Origin: Cyclina sinensis
Lineage: Eukaryota > Mollusca > Bivalvia > Venerida > Veneridae
DNA length: 64,000 nt
NCBI GenBank assembly: GCA_012932295.1
Contig: JAAONU010000001.1
Span: 32,271,449-32,335,448 of the forward strand
Direction: 5' to 3'
In this document: positions 29,901-44,900 of the stretch, one piece after another
Numbering within the stretch: position 1 is the first letter of the stretch
How the letters are laid out: each line of letters starts with the position of its first letter
Notes under the pieces: generated by a model
Databases searched by the model: none
Told to the model about the DNA's origin: nothing
Seen by the model: the letters and a program-made list of their open reading frames with translations, nothing else
Position numbers and translations under genes: made by a program

Positions 29901-32900
29901 ACTTAGTTTTAACCTCAATGCAACCCAGTTTGAAACTCATTTGAGAGATCAAGACAAACATTCTGAACAAGTCCAATAAAGATTCATTAAACTTCTGGCC
30001 TATAGATTGTTCACAATATTTCTCTTTAATCTGAGCTAGTAACTTTGTTTTTGAACCCAAATGACCTAGTTTCAAACTCATTCCCAAGTTCATCAATGGA
30101 TAAAAAATATGGCCAAGTGAAATATTGACTATGCATAGATGACAAGACAACAGAATAGGCCTGTCACAAGAGTTAACTAGTGCTCAGGTGATAAAAAAAC
30201 CCTCATTTTATTCAGTATTATACTTCTCAATCTGATTGACTAAATTTACACTCTTTCTCTCTTAAAAAATCTATCTTAATTGACACTCATTATGTAAATG
30301 TACACAGTTCGTAAAGAAATACTGAAAACAGAAATTATATATCAAATATCAAATTTTGGAACAAGAGGACAATGAAAACACTCACCTGAGTATAACTGCT
30401 AAGAAAGGCAAGTGTCATGTAATGTATTCATTATCAAAATAAAAAAAGACAGAACTTAACAAAAGGCATAACAGGAACAATATCGGTATTAAAAGTTACA
30501 CTAGGCAATATTTCAAACATAATAACAAAAGTCTGAGCCTTACAGTTTCTGCAGAAGATTTTTAATGAGTTTTTTTTAAATAAGTCAAAGATGCCCTGAG
30601 GGGCAAAGCTTAAAATATTTGTAGAGGTCTACTGATTGAGGCTTCATGAAAAATTTCAAAACTCTGGATCTGTGGTTTCATACAGGATTTCCTTCTATGT
30701 TTCTTTGTAGAACATGTGACTCCTTAGGCATACCAAAAGTAACCCCATAGACATAATTTGAACAAACTTCTTAGAGGTCTGCTAGATATTGCTAAACAAA
30801 AATTTTTAAAAGTCTCAACCTTGCAGTTTCTGAAAAAGAAGCCTACTTAAATAAATATATGTAAATCAGCTGACCCAAAGCGAAAGTGCCACCCATGGCA
30901 AAGTATAATCAATCCTGATAAAGGTCACCTAGACAGTGATTCATGCCAAATTTAAGTACTCAGGGCTCTGTGGTTTTATATTAATGAATCATTAGTCTGA
31001 AGATAGATTGTTGTTGTAAGCTGTTACACTTCCCGTACATAAATCATTCAAGACTAAACACTGAAACTTTCTTCAGTATATGCACCACCACTGTTACCAG
31101 AACAAACAAACACCTGCTGGTTTTCCAACATGTCTTTACCAAACAAGAGCACTGCTGGGCAGAGCATTATATGCCCGAAGGGTGTTTTTTTCTAAGTATG
31201 ATGCATTTGTGATATAAGGGAGGAAACCTTAATTTTTAAAATAAAATGATTTGCTTTAAATTAAGAATTTTTTGAACTTTGACATACTGACCCCAAAATC
31301 AATAGGGGTCATTCACTCAATGTGTGCAATCATGATATAAAGTTTGAAGTCTCTATAACAAATGATTGTCAAGTTACATGGTGGAAACGGTTTTTAATTT
31401 TAAGGTCACTGTGACCTTGACCTTTGACATATTGACCCCAAAATGTATAGGGGTCATCCACCCAATGTGTGCAATCATGATATAAAGTTTGAAGTCTCTA
31501 TAACAAACGATTGTCAAATTACATGGCGGAAATGGTTTTTAATGTTAAGTTCTATGTGACCTTGACTCTGAGCTACTGGCTCCAAAATCAGTAGGGGTCA
31601 TTCAATCAATGAGGGCAATAATCACATGAAGGTAAAAGACTGTAGACCAAAGAGTACTCAAATTATCCTCCAGAAACCAAATTGCTAATGGATGGACAGA
31701 TGGATGGACGGACGGACGGACGGATGGACAGACGCCCTGGACCATAACATAATATGCCTCCTTCAGACATATAAAAAGGTGTGGCATACCTTGCACCCAT
31801 ATTCACCATACTGTGACAATCATTTGAAATGAGTGTCACTATGCTTCTGTAATCAAGGACATTTCAAAGTCAGACAAGATGTTCGCAACATATCTTGAAG
31901 ACTATCTACAAAAGGATCAGGTACTGAAACTGATTTTAAACTGGTCACAATAGACAGGTAACTACCGGTATGTAACTTAGCACTCTTATTGAAACAATAT
32001 TTGATATCCACAGATTAGACTTTAAGCACAATTATTATGCTTCACAAGGGCTGCATACATAAAACTGAAATACTGGAAACAAACAAATTAGGACAGAATG
32101 ATACTATACTGTACTACAAAATCATGCTTCAGTCTCATTAGTACTTTTATCAGGAATGAAAGATGAGATACAATAAAAAAATGTGATTCTTCAAAAATTG
32201 ATCATATCCATTGCCGATGAGAAGAATCATGTTCCAACTGTACACTTACATCAGAAAATTGTTTCAATTATTTTTTCTTTACAGATGTACAACAGAACAT
32301 CTGAACTAGTCATTTTTGCCAAATAAGGAAAATGTTGTACCCTATGGTACAAGTTTAGGATTTATCGTATTACTTGTGGAAGAAGAAAGGAATGTCAAAG
32401 TATGTCTTTAATACTCAAGAGAGAGATGTCACTTTACAACAGTTAAACTGGACACCAGCAATTAGAAATTGTAAGATTGTATTTCAAATAACTAAGTCAC
32501 CAGAGCTCTCCACTCTCAGACAAGAACAACATCACCAAGGTAACAGCACTTTCAGTATATTACAAAAAGAGAACCGAGACTATAAACATACCATGTATCA
32601 TGTCTAAATGTTTTTTTTTATTTATCAGCTCTGTTTGAAAACATTCTGTATTGTGTCCAGCGAATATGTTTTTCTAAGATTAAATCCCTCAGCCCTGATA
32701 TAAATTTTGCTTAACTTTATGCCATGGAGTCTTGGATACATTACTTTTGAGATTACAATTAGTGAATAAACAAATCTGTGCCTTTTTTAGAAACTGTGTG
32801 TATAGGAACCATAGCACACACCTTGACTATAGGCAGAAGATTTGCCCCATCTCTCTAAACAATAAACCTAGCAATGTGCCCACTGATAAGTTTCTGTAGC

Positions 32901-35900
32901 CATCAAAGTGAACTAATGTCTTAGCTTTATTAAGAAGTCATGAACTTATTGTCAAGTTTTTAGGGTATAAAACTTGTAAAAAGATTCTGTTGTTCTGAAT
33001 TTAATCTTGTAAGTTTTTTTGTATACATGTATATATGAATTTTAGCGATTGACAAAGGTTCTAACAGTATCTGTCAGAAACAGAAATCTAAAGCATGGGT
33101 TCTGTCTGAACCAAAAATGCCTACACTGACAGTTTTTTCTACAAAATTTTGTTGAAAATAATTTAGATTAAGTTTTTCTCTTAATTAAATTCTAATTTCT
33201 CTGGGATGAAGCATTTAACATTAGATGTATTTAATAACTTTCCCATAACAGGTGCTTCAACATTCAAATAGTGATCACTTCCTCAATATTGTGTTTACAG
33301 TAATTTTATTACATCTATTTCTCTAGAAATTTTTTGTAAGAGTTTCTCCAAGTACTTAAACACTTAAAATACATCTGGTGTTCAAAGCCTCAAATAACAG
33401 AACATTTAGTATTTTACTGTGGCTTTGTTTAATATATTATGCAGCAATTTTACAAGAATTTGCTTACTATTTATTTACAGTTATGGAATTATATTTATTT
33501 GCTGCATATTTAATAAGAGACTGTTCAATTTAGTTGAAGCAGATTTTTGTTTAACATTTTTAGGTAATTTTCAGTCTATTTTGAACATATCTATTTTGAA
33601 CATATGACTTGCTGACATTCTTTCTTTAGTTTAATCTCTAAGTCTTGAGAAACCATAAAGCTGCTAAAAGGTTGACACTTCATCTGAGACAAGGAAGCCA
33701 GACTGCTTTAAGTAACAAGCATGTCATATGGTGTTTACATACCTCATAGTGATAATTACCTTTGATAATAAATATGCCATTTCCTGATCAGATTATAGAT
33801 TAATTACTCAAGTGTCAACTTAATTTCAAATAGAAAATCTTTGTTATTTCTAAGAATATTTTGTATATAAGTCACAAATAAAAATTGTAGTTAGTTTTTA
33901 GATTTGAAAAGTAAGAGGTGTTCCTCATGAAATACTTTATCAGTAATTTATTTGTGGTGTTCCATAAGATATTGATTTCATTATTAACTGTTAAGGATTT
34001 TTGGTGTTCCAAAATATATGTGCTGGTGTACCTGCTAATTACTGGATTAAATAATAAACAGAAAAGGACTTATTTTCATTAACTATTCACTTAATGCCTA
34101 CAAAAACTTTACGGCATTAAAACTATCTCTAACATCAGCTGTGCCCAAAGTCTCTATTAGTACATGTATTATCTGAGGTGTTTCTGAAACCTCTAACATC
34201 AGAGGTGTTGAATTAATTACAGTAAAAGTTAAGTTTAAAGACAGGTTTAACTATCACTTATATCAAAGGTATTAAAAAAAAGTCTCTAACATATACAGTC
34301 CACACTAGTAGAATATACGTCGAGAAGTCCTCTACATTCCAAACTTGAATTTGACTGTCATGGGAATGTTTTTATTCACTTGAATCACATTTCATGAGTG
34401 TTGCTGCTTCGTACAGGATTATAAACATATAACTGACACAAACATTATAAGGTATACAAGCTCCGGACATGTCGAATTCTGGCTAAGTCGAAGCAATTTA
34501 CTCGGTCCGCCCAAATTCGAGATATCGAGAGTGGACTGTAATATGAACAACATCTGTAAAAGATGTTCAATATCTTCAGAAGGAAACTCTAAAATAACAT
34601 TTAAATACCTTTAAATTAGACGGTCACTTTAATTTTATGTTCTATGAGTATCTTATCCTCAACTCAATACACATGGAATATTACATGTTTTTTTTTTAAA
34701 TTAATATACATTTTTTAATGCAATATGGGTATTTAAATGCTTGTCTCTTACAATTCATTACTGAATGGCATTGTACAAGTTTTTTAATATAAAATTGTAC
34801 TGCATGATATATACTTTTATGTACTTGTACAATGATGAGACTTAAATAAAATTATCTTATCTTATCTTATTATCTTATCTTATCTTTAAATGAGTTCTTC
34901 CAAATTTTAACATTAGAGATTTTGTTCATCTCTAAGAAGTGATCAATATCTCTAACATCAGTAGGTTCAATATCTGTATAGTATTAGAGGTGTTCAATAC
35001 CTCCTATATCACTAGTATCAGAGGTGTTTACTCTCTCTAAAATCAGAGATTTTCTACGATAAGACATGCTCATTATCTCTGTCACAAGACTGGTAGCACA
35101 CTTTCAGAGACAAGACACATGCTGTGAAAAAAGTTTTCAATACACCTAACTAACAAGTTTTCATGACATAAATTTCAGATGTTGAAGTAGTTACCAAAAA
35201 TAATTAAATGCCACCATTACCTCTAGATTTCAAAGTGTTGAATCACAGCTGGACTGAATGTTAATTACTTCCTTAACACTGTAGAACAGATCCGTTGCTG
35301 TGTTTTCTTGTGTATTGTTGGAGCGCTAGACTGAATGGGCTTGTAAATACAGTTGAAAAATTGTTGTTGAACTTGGTCTTACTTCTTTTTTAAATGGAAG
35401 CACCTTAACATCTCTTAAACCTTGACTGAGTTTTACCCAAACCACTTGCTGATGACAAAAAATGTTTAACCATAAAGAACCTTTGACCACGGTTAATAAG
35501 TTATTGATCTATGAAAACATATTACAAAGGCAACTGTTACTAACTAAGACCAGTTCTGACATTGTCCTCAAGCTGGTGCTGTAAGCATTATTAAATATTC
35601 ATCAAAAAATACACTGATGATGTAAACATTGTAACTGCTTTAATACAGTGGTTATACAATATACCATAGTTCTTATACACCAAGTCTGTGTAGGAGCCTG
35701 GGACATAGGAACCATGACTGCACTGCCCCAATATTTTGACAAGCAGAAAAAAAAGGGCAGCAATTTCACTGTCAACATTAAAATTCCTGGAGCCACTACT
35801 GAAAAACAATTTGCTTCCTATGATTGGAGTAGTGGCAGCCTGATCCACAGATAACACACAGTCATAATTATTGATATCAGAATGCAGAAGATCACATCTT

Positions 35901-38900
35901 TTAAAGATGAAATCTCCAATTTTCTCTGACTGGAAGGGGACACCTCTCCTGCACCCAACCTATATATGCCATACTTATTTTGCAGCCCAAAAGTTGAGAT
36001 ACTTCCTACATGCTTGCAAGTATATCAACTCAAGTCCTGTCACAAAAGGGTCACAGCAAATGTGCTTCGCACCAACCTCAAATTCATCTGTGCTGTGTCA
36101 TTAATATACAATGAGTCACTAGGATACACTTTTCTGATAAAGAGTCAAAATCAATGTAAATGATACCATTCCCACAATGCCACAAGGTTCTAAAGACATA
36201 CAAACTGAATGAATGGGTGAAATTCACAATAAATCTAGTTCTAAAGTTGCACTTTCCTGTCTTAAACTGACTGTTTTAACAAAAAGAGGTAATATGCAAA
36301 CCCAGTAGACTGAAAAAGCTAATCATGTTTGGAGTGACAGTCAATGTAAGAGAACAACTCACCAGATGTAGGAAACCACCTGCTGACAGCCATAAACTGA
36401 GTGTAAAGGCCACAAGATGTGACAGTCGTAATACCGTGTTCGAGTTCAGAATGTTCAGATAGGTTAGAATGTCTGGAATCGACATGAGCCTAAGTGCTCT
36501 CAAAAACCTCAGTCCTGAAATACAAAATCAGTGATTCTGATTTCTGTGTGTACATGTGTCTCATGTCAACTTGAACTGCCTCCTAAATGCAACACCAAAG
36601 GCAATAAATAAAAATCCTCCTTCAGGCAAGGTCAAAGGAGCTAAGTTTCTCAGCTGCCTAAATAGAACCTTCTGCTGCAAAAGAATAGAAAGCCACAACC
36701 TTCTTAATGTACAGGGGGTGTAATGAACCTTTTTCTCAACCCTTGGTTACAGTGATATTGTTCTGAAAATTTAGGCAAAACTAAAGGACTGTAAGTGTAG
36801 GACCAGGAGATAATATTTGTGACTCCTTGATTACAATTAAGTTGTGAATGTGATCAGTGGGCCATCTGAACTTCTATCAATCAAAGCTGAAAAAAATCTC
36901 TTCCACTTTCCACAGGTTTTATTGAATACATATATTTTTTGGAATAAACTTCCATAAATAAAACATACCTAGCCAGTTGTGGTCCAGATAAATTGCAACA
37001 AAAGATGGTGGAATTGTGAAGTAATCCACGATTGAGAAAATATCCAACCAAAACCATAGCTTGTCATTGGCTGCTACAAACTGAAAATGAAATTGAAAGA
37101 AGATGGAAATGTGAAAATAAAGCAAGGTATCAACAAAATATCAGTAAGATTTTAATAACTAGGGATGGCAACAGTAAACCAATTAACTGTTTGAACATCC
37201 ATTTACATGTTAAAAATTTCACTAAAAGTTAAAAAAAAAATAACTGAAAAATCAAAATCTCTGTTTTCACCATTAATACAGATATTGCAAATGAGTACCA
37301 ATCGATGTAAACTTGAGTAAACAATGCAGGTGTGAAAAATTGCTTATAATATTTAGTTTGACATTTTGACATGCTTCTGTTGACAATTCTGACAATGTGT
37401 TAATTGCCTGTGCCAATAACTTTGACTGCAGTGGTATAACTTCTGAAGTCCTAAGGAGCACTTTCTTTTTGAAACATCAAAGAAAATGCTTTGATGTTTC
37501 GTGTTTTATTAATACACCATAATTATTTGGTCAAACACTCACATTTAAATGGTATGTTCTAGTGCAAACACCCTCATGTGATATTATTCATTACTAAAAA
37601 GCAGCATTCCTATTAAATAACTTTTCAACATATCAGATTGTTCTGTTCATATCAAATTGTAATGAAAACAATTAAACATTAAAGGGTCAGCTTGAAGTGA
37701 GAGAGACATAACTGAATTAGTAATTACTCAATCAATATGCCCTCTATATTTAAGGATAAAAAGTTCTAATCTTGTCCTATTCTTTCATGTCTATGTTAAG
37801 TTTAAGCTGACTTTTGATGTTATTTTTTGTCAGAGCATCAGTATGGTACAAATCAATGTGTTTTTTTAAACTTTTATGATGATAAGAGGTCAACAAGATG
37901 AAGAGCTAAACTGAAAGTAATTGGCCTATAATTGGCCTATAGCTGACCATGATAATCGTGATAATAATCAGTGGCAGGAATCATGTGCTAGTTGCTTTTT
38001 CTAATGGTTAGCTGGTTAACCATTTGAAAGAATAAACAGTTAACCAGTAAGCAAAATCAGTAGTCACTGTCATCCCTAAAAATTACACTATTATACCAGT
38101 GTTATCTTTTATTTTGAAAAAAAGTCTTTTTGCAAATATTTTATTTATCAAAAGTATGAGATTTTAATGTATACGTAGAGAAATACAGTTAAAACCATGC
38201 ATAAAATCTTCTAGAACTGCATCTTTGTTCTTTCAAATCTTCTAGTTTCTATAAAATTCTTCTTAAAGATACTGAAGAAACCAAAGAATGCTTTCACAGT
38301 ACACAGTAATTTTGTTCTGCTGCAATTCACTAACAGCATTATGACTGTAGAACAACTTGTGAAGACACAAGACCTAAAATACTTGTCATCTGAAAGTAAT
38401 GCTTTCACACTGACGTATTTTGTTGAACTACAGATAAATAAGTGCTACCTACCAGTGAAAACAAATCTGCCAACCAGTTTTGAGATTCTTAAGTCAGGTT
38501 AATTCAAAGATAGTTTTGAGCTTCCTAAGTCAGGCTAAGAAACAGATGAAGAAAACAGCATGAGCTATTGTGGCCTAAGGACTTAAACATTATTTTCAGT
38601 GATCCAGGCTGATGCAAGTCTTACCCTAATGAAGAAATATATCATGAAGAAAACATTGAAGGCCAAATCCACTTGTTGTGTGGTACTCTCTGCCCATGGT
38701 ACACATGTCTCTACAGGATTGCTGTAAGATGGAAAGACATTTCAATAATTATTGCTTCAAGAACTTCAGATTATGTGGTATCTAGTATTTTCACCATCTT
38801 CATCTGGAAATTTTTTTTAACCTTTCTTAGTTTATTCTTTAGAATTATCTACTAATCCTGAATTTTGGTGCGGAATGTTGTTACATTTCATTATATAACT

Positions 38901-41900
38901 CCCAGCTAAATATATATATCATCACTGTCTAAAGAACTTCATCTCAGTGTTATTTCTTTTATTTTTATACTTTTAGTGGTGATAATTGAATACTGCTTCA
39001 TTTGACCTCTAAGTATGACCTTGACCTTGGAGGTGCAGACCTGGTGTATCATGGTGGTTAACATTTCTGCCATATCATTTCAAAATCCATCAAGGAATGA
39101 CAAAGCTACAGAGCAGACATGAAAAATACCCAATTTTTGGACCTTTAATCTTCGACATTTGTGACACTCAGACAGAAAGCACAACATCAAAATACCTCCC
39201 CCTACCACTACATGGGGTGGGGAGACATAATTACGTTGACTGGGCTGCCTACCAAAAACTGCTCCACCAAACTCTGGTCTGCATTCCAACATTTGAAATT
39301 AAATTGTAACAACATGAAACTATTTCAGTGCACATCCAGTTTTCCTTTCTGTAAAGTAAATTATTCTAAGTAGGTATTAAAGCTCTATTTATGTCTGCCA
39401 AACTAGTGTGGAACCACTTAGAATACAATAAGGGTTATAGGGTACTTACTATGAGGCATCAATAAAGTAGATAATTAATGATGCAATGCTCAGTACAAAC
39501 ACCAAACACACCTGAAAAAGAAAAGAAAAGTAGGTATTACGTAATTAATCAATCTAGTGCCTTATCATAAGTTATGCCCCTATAAGCACCCTGCACATGT
39601 CTTTTGACATGTAAGATGAATAGGTGCCCTATTTTTCCACTAGCAAATTCATTAATGAACATGTTTGTGCAGCATTGTTTCTTTTCCATTTTGTAACAGC
39701 TTTATATTGGTAATCCTTTAAGTGCCCCCCTTCTCTCGAATTTTCTTAGTGCCTTGGGCAGAAGATTAGGCAAATACGGTATTAAAACCAACTGACAGTT
39801 TACAAGCCAGACTTTTTACAAGCCAGACTTCAGTTGCTTCTCTGCTGTCTGACTCAACCTAGAGCTCAATAAATCACATCCAGCATGTCTTTCCACAGAC
39901 ATCAAGTCTAAATATTTTAGCTGCCAAGAACTCTTACAGTTAGGGCAGGCATATGTAGGTAAGAACATACCTGAACTCTTTATACAAAAGATATTTGAAA
40001 TGTATTTTTCTATATTTTGGACTAAGTTACAACCTAAGTAGAAAGTGTTTTATATCAAGTGTCTATATGATCCCCTAATCAGCCTCCAATGAAGTGCGGC
40101 TATTGAAAGAAATTAGTAAGGTCAACAAGTAAACAGTTAACCGGTTACTCGATCAGTGCACTGATGTTAATATGCATCTACTTGGAAAAATAAAATGCAA
40201 AGAAAAAGAAGTATAATCAAAGCATTTAATGCAAAGAAAGACTGTCAGCTGGATAGGTGAAGGTTCATTCCAAGGCACAAATTTTTGCTTTCGGAACGTT
40301 AATTTTTGCTCGAAATTGACGCCAAGTCCCATTCCCCCACTCCGCCCACCCCTGATATATTGGTATATTTTTCCATTAAAATCATAAAATTAAAAACATG
40401 CTTTGATTTTTTGTGCCTTGAATTTCCTCAAAGCTCAAGGTGTTTGTAAGGACCAAATCTTTATGGTTCGAACTTTAATTGAGGTGTGAAATTGCATGAC
40501 CAGCTGTCTAAACTTTCACAAAGCATTTGAGACCTGATAATTGATAAAGTTTTTTAATAGCTTATAATGTTACACTGACTTGACAGTTAATGCATGATTC
40601 TGAACAAAAGGAAATCAAAAATAAAATACCAAAATTCCATAGCATAGATATCTGCATGTCTTTTATCCAAATTCATGATCCTCATTAACCACACATAAGT
40701 GGAGCATCTGTGCACAGAATAAGCTGAATAATTTTATGGAATGTCTTCTGCTAACTTAAATATTTTTCCAATCTTTCGTCTGTCATTTTACAGACTGTTT
40801 TTATGAGTGCACTTCTTGTGCATCTTTGTTATTGTATCTATATACTCAGTTGCACAGAAAAAATTATTATTTTTATAAAATTTTTGATAGCTGTTCTCAG
40901 TATCTCAGAAACTGAACATATTTTCACCACATTTTTTAGTGTAAACCTGACAAAAAGAGAATGTATGATGAATGTCGTCATGATGAGGTGAAAAAATGCC
41001 ATAATATATCTACTTTTGGATGAGGTGGGGCATGTGAATATCCTTGTGTGGGTGTATTATATTAATTTTTAAGTGGACGTGTCCCTCGATGCCAGATTTT
41101 GATTTGCAGTTCTAACAACTGTCGGCTCTCACCAAAAGTCTCAAAAAGTAACTGAAATTGAGACATTTCAGCTGTATTAAGCAAAATATCATACAAAATA
41201 AATAAACATACAACACTTCTTAGTCCAGTATCTTTTAAACAGACTGCAAGCTGAGAAAAGATTGCAATATTCCTGGACAGTTTTTGACATGTGTTTCTAA
41301 TTATTTGCTGAACCACTTCAACACTGTTTACCAGTAATATAAAAATACAATACAAAAAACAATTGTTTCTAAAAAATAATATCTTATAATGATATGAAAA
41401 CTAATTTAATGTTCAAATAAATCATTTCATTAAAGCTATAAATGCGTTTATTACAGCTTTAACTTTTTTCAATCACTTTTATTCACATGACCAGATTCTA
41501 TGTGCATGCTTAAACTAAAGAAAAATATACGAGTTACAGGAAACAGATTTTTTTAAAGCAAAAGCAAAAAAAAAAAAAAACTAAATTGCCTGCATTTTGA
41601 TGTGATTGACATTTTTATGAAACTGCATACCTCTTACTTGTTTCACTCAAATATTTTAAGGCAAACTACATCTAAATGTTTCGATTGCCTACTTTACTGT
41701 CTTACATGTCTGGACTGCCTACATTACTGTCTTTCATACCTGGATTGCCTTCTTTACTGTCTTACATGTCTGGATTGCCTACATTACTGTCTTACATGTC
41801 TGGATTGCCTACACTACTGTCTTACATGCCTGGATGCCTGCATTACTGTCTTACATGTCTGGATTGCCTACATTACAGTCTTACATGTCTGGATTGCCTC

Positions 41901-44900
41901 CATTACTGTCTTACATGTCTGGATTGCCTACATTACAGTCTTACATGCCTGAACAACCTACATTACTGACTTACATGTCTGGTTTGCCTACATTACTGTC
42001 TTCATGTATGGATTGCCTACATTACACTCTTACATGTCTGGATTGCCTACATTACAGTCTTACATGTCTGGATTGCCTACATTACTGACTTTCATGTCTG
42101 GTTTGCCTACATTACTGTCTTCATGTATGGATTGCCTACATTACTGTCTTAAATGTCTGGATTGCCTGCATTATTGTCTTATATGTCTGGATTGCCTACA
42201 TTACTGTCTTACATGTGTGGATTGCCTACATTACTTAGTGTCTTACATGTATGGATTGCCTACATTACTGTCTTACATGTCTGGATTGCCTGCATTACTG
42301 TCTTATATTTCTGGATTGCCTACATTACAGTGACAGTCTTACATGTCTGGATTGCCTACACTACTGTCTTATATTTCTAGATTGCCTACATTACAGTCTT
42401 ACATGATTTTTTTTAAGCAAAAGCAAAAAATAAAACTAAATTGCCTGCATTTTGATGTGATTGACATTTTTATGAAACTGCATACCTCTTACTTGTTTCA
42501 CTCAAATATTTTAAGGCAAACTACATCTAAATGTTTCGATTGCCTACTTTACTGTCTTACATGTCTGGACTGCCTACATTACTGTCTTTCATACCTGGAT
42601 TGCCTTCTTTACTGTCTTACATGTATGGATTGCCTACATTACAGTCTTACATGTCTGGATTGCCTACACTACTGTCTTACATGCCTGGATGCCTGCATTA
42701 CTGTCTTACATGTCTGGATTGCCTACATTACAGTCTTACATGTCTGGATTGCCTCCATTACTGTCTTACATGTCTGGATTGCCTACATTACAGTCTTACA
42801 TGTCTGGATTGCCTCCATTACTGTCTTACATGTCTGGATTGCCTACATTACAGTCTTACATGCCTGAACAACCTACATTACTGACTTACATGTCTGGTTT
42901 GCCTACATTACTGACTTTCATGTCTGGTTTGCCTACATTACTGTCTTACATGTCTGGATTGCCTACATTACAGTCTTACATGTCTGGATTGCCTACATTA
43001 CTGACTTTCATGTCTGGTTTGCCTACATTACTGTCTTCATGTATGGATTGCCTACATTACTGTCTTAAATGTCTGGATTGCCTGCATTATTGTCTTATAT
43101 GTCTGGATTGCCTACATTACTGTCTTACATGTGTGGATTGCCTGCATTACTGTCTTATATGTCTGGATTGCCTACATTACTTAGTGTCTTACATTTTTGG
43201 ATTGCCTACATTACTGTCTTACATGTCTGGATTGCCTGCATTACTGTCTTATATTTCTGGATTGCCTACATTACAGTGACAGTCTTACATGTCTGGATTG
43301 CCTACACTACTGTCTTATATTTCTGGATTGCCTACATTACAGTCTTACATGTCTGGACTGCCTACACTACTGCCTTCTTTGCCTTGATTGCCTTTATTAC
43401 TTTCTTACATATCTGGATTGCCTGCATTACTGTCTTATATGTCTGGATTGCCTACATTACTTAGTGTCTTACATGTTTGGATTGCCTACATTACAGTCCT
43501 TCATGTCTGGATTGCCTACATTACCGTCTTCCATGACTGGATTGCCTACATTACTTTCTATTATGTCTGGATTGCCTACATTACTGTCTTACATGTCTGG
43601 ATTGCCTGCATTACAGTATTACATGCTGGATTGCCTACATTACTGTCTTCTTTGCCTTGATTGCCTTCATTACTTTCTTACATATCTGGATTGCCTACAT
43701 TACTGTCTTACATATCTGGATTGCCTACATTACTTTCTTACATATCTGGATTGCCTTCATTACTTTCTTACATATCTGGATTGCCTTCATTACTTTCTTA
43801 CATATCTGGATTGCCTACATTACTGTCTTACATACCTGGATTGCCTACATTACTGTCTTACAGGGCTTATCAGCATTAACATTTTGACTTGCCTCATAAA
43901 AATATTTGATTATTTTTGATAGACTGCCAGGCTAATGAACAATTACATAAATATGAGCTAGAGATAATAAGTGAAGTCAGTTGTTTCTTTAACAGCTGTA
44001 GCAACCTCAGTATTAGCATTAGACTGTATCGCTTAACAACTACTCTATAGATCATAGAGTTAAAACATGAACAAGATCAGGGATATACAGTAATATATTA
44101 TACAGTATTGTTATAGGTTTTGATTTTAGATTTTCCCAAAGGGTATATTTAATCATTCTAACTATGCTTGTAAAAAATATCTAAAAAATTATTTTGTATT
44201 TCCAAACTAGTACTTCTAACACAGACTTGGTAATAATAGCAAATCCTCACAATTAATATTGCTTTTTTCAAACAATTTCTGAAAACTGTATGATAAATGG
44301 TAAGTGTAGATACCTATATAATGAATGTAAAAAAACTGGTAACATATTGATACATAAAATCTATTTCCACAGGTATATACTCAATTTAGAACTTATTTTC
44401 AATAAAAAATATCATGCAGAAAGCAGTCAAACAGGATGGGCAGATAAACACCAACAGAATCATTTAACTATTATAATCAGGTCTAATATCTGTGCAGTAC
44501 TGTGGTCACAATAAGTCTCAGCCTGATAATTACATAATTATTATCATCTATACATCTATAAGTGTTGACGAGCTATCTGTCTCTTACTGAACTGTGCACA
44601 GAAAGGTCTAAAGTCGCAATTCTTAACCTGAAATTTATACTTCATAAGAACTAAATGTTGAATGAGTGCTTGTTCCCTTTGATTCAACTCCTTTTCTTGA
44701 TTTAAATCAAAGGGGAGTGGTGGCCACAACTGACCCCAAATTACCCTCCAGTCATGCATGGTACATGCCACTTTTATTAATATTCAGTGTAAACACCGTG
44801 CTTTCATAGAGTTGAAAAATGTAAAGCATACAGTAATTTTAACAATACCCCTGAAATTAAAATCTATAATCATTGGCAATATAATACATTAACTTTACTC

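Noticed and set aside
41602..43919. Overlapping ORFs of 10-residue repeats ([10 protein letters not shown]) on the plus strand
   Set aside because: They exist in all three frames because the 30-bp minisatellite lacks stops. They lie antisense in BK intron 1 with no promoter or splice context.
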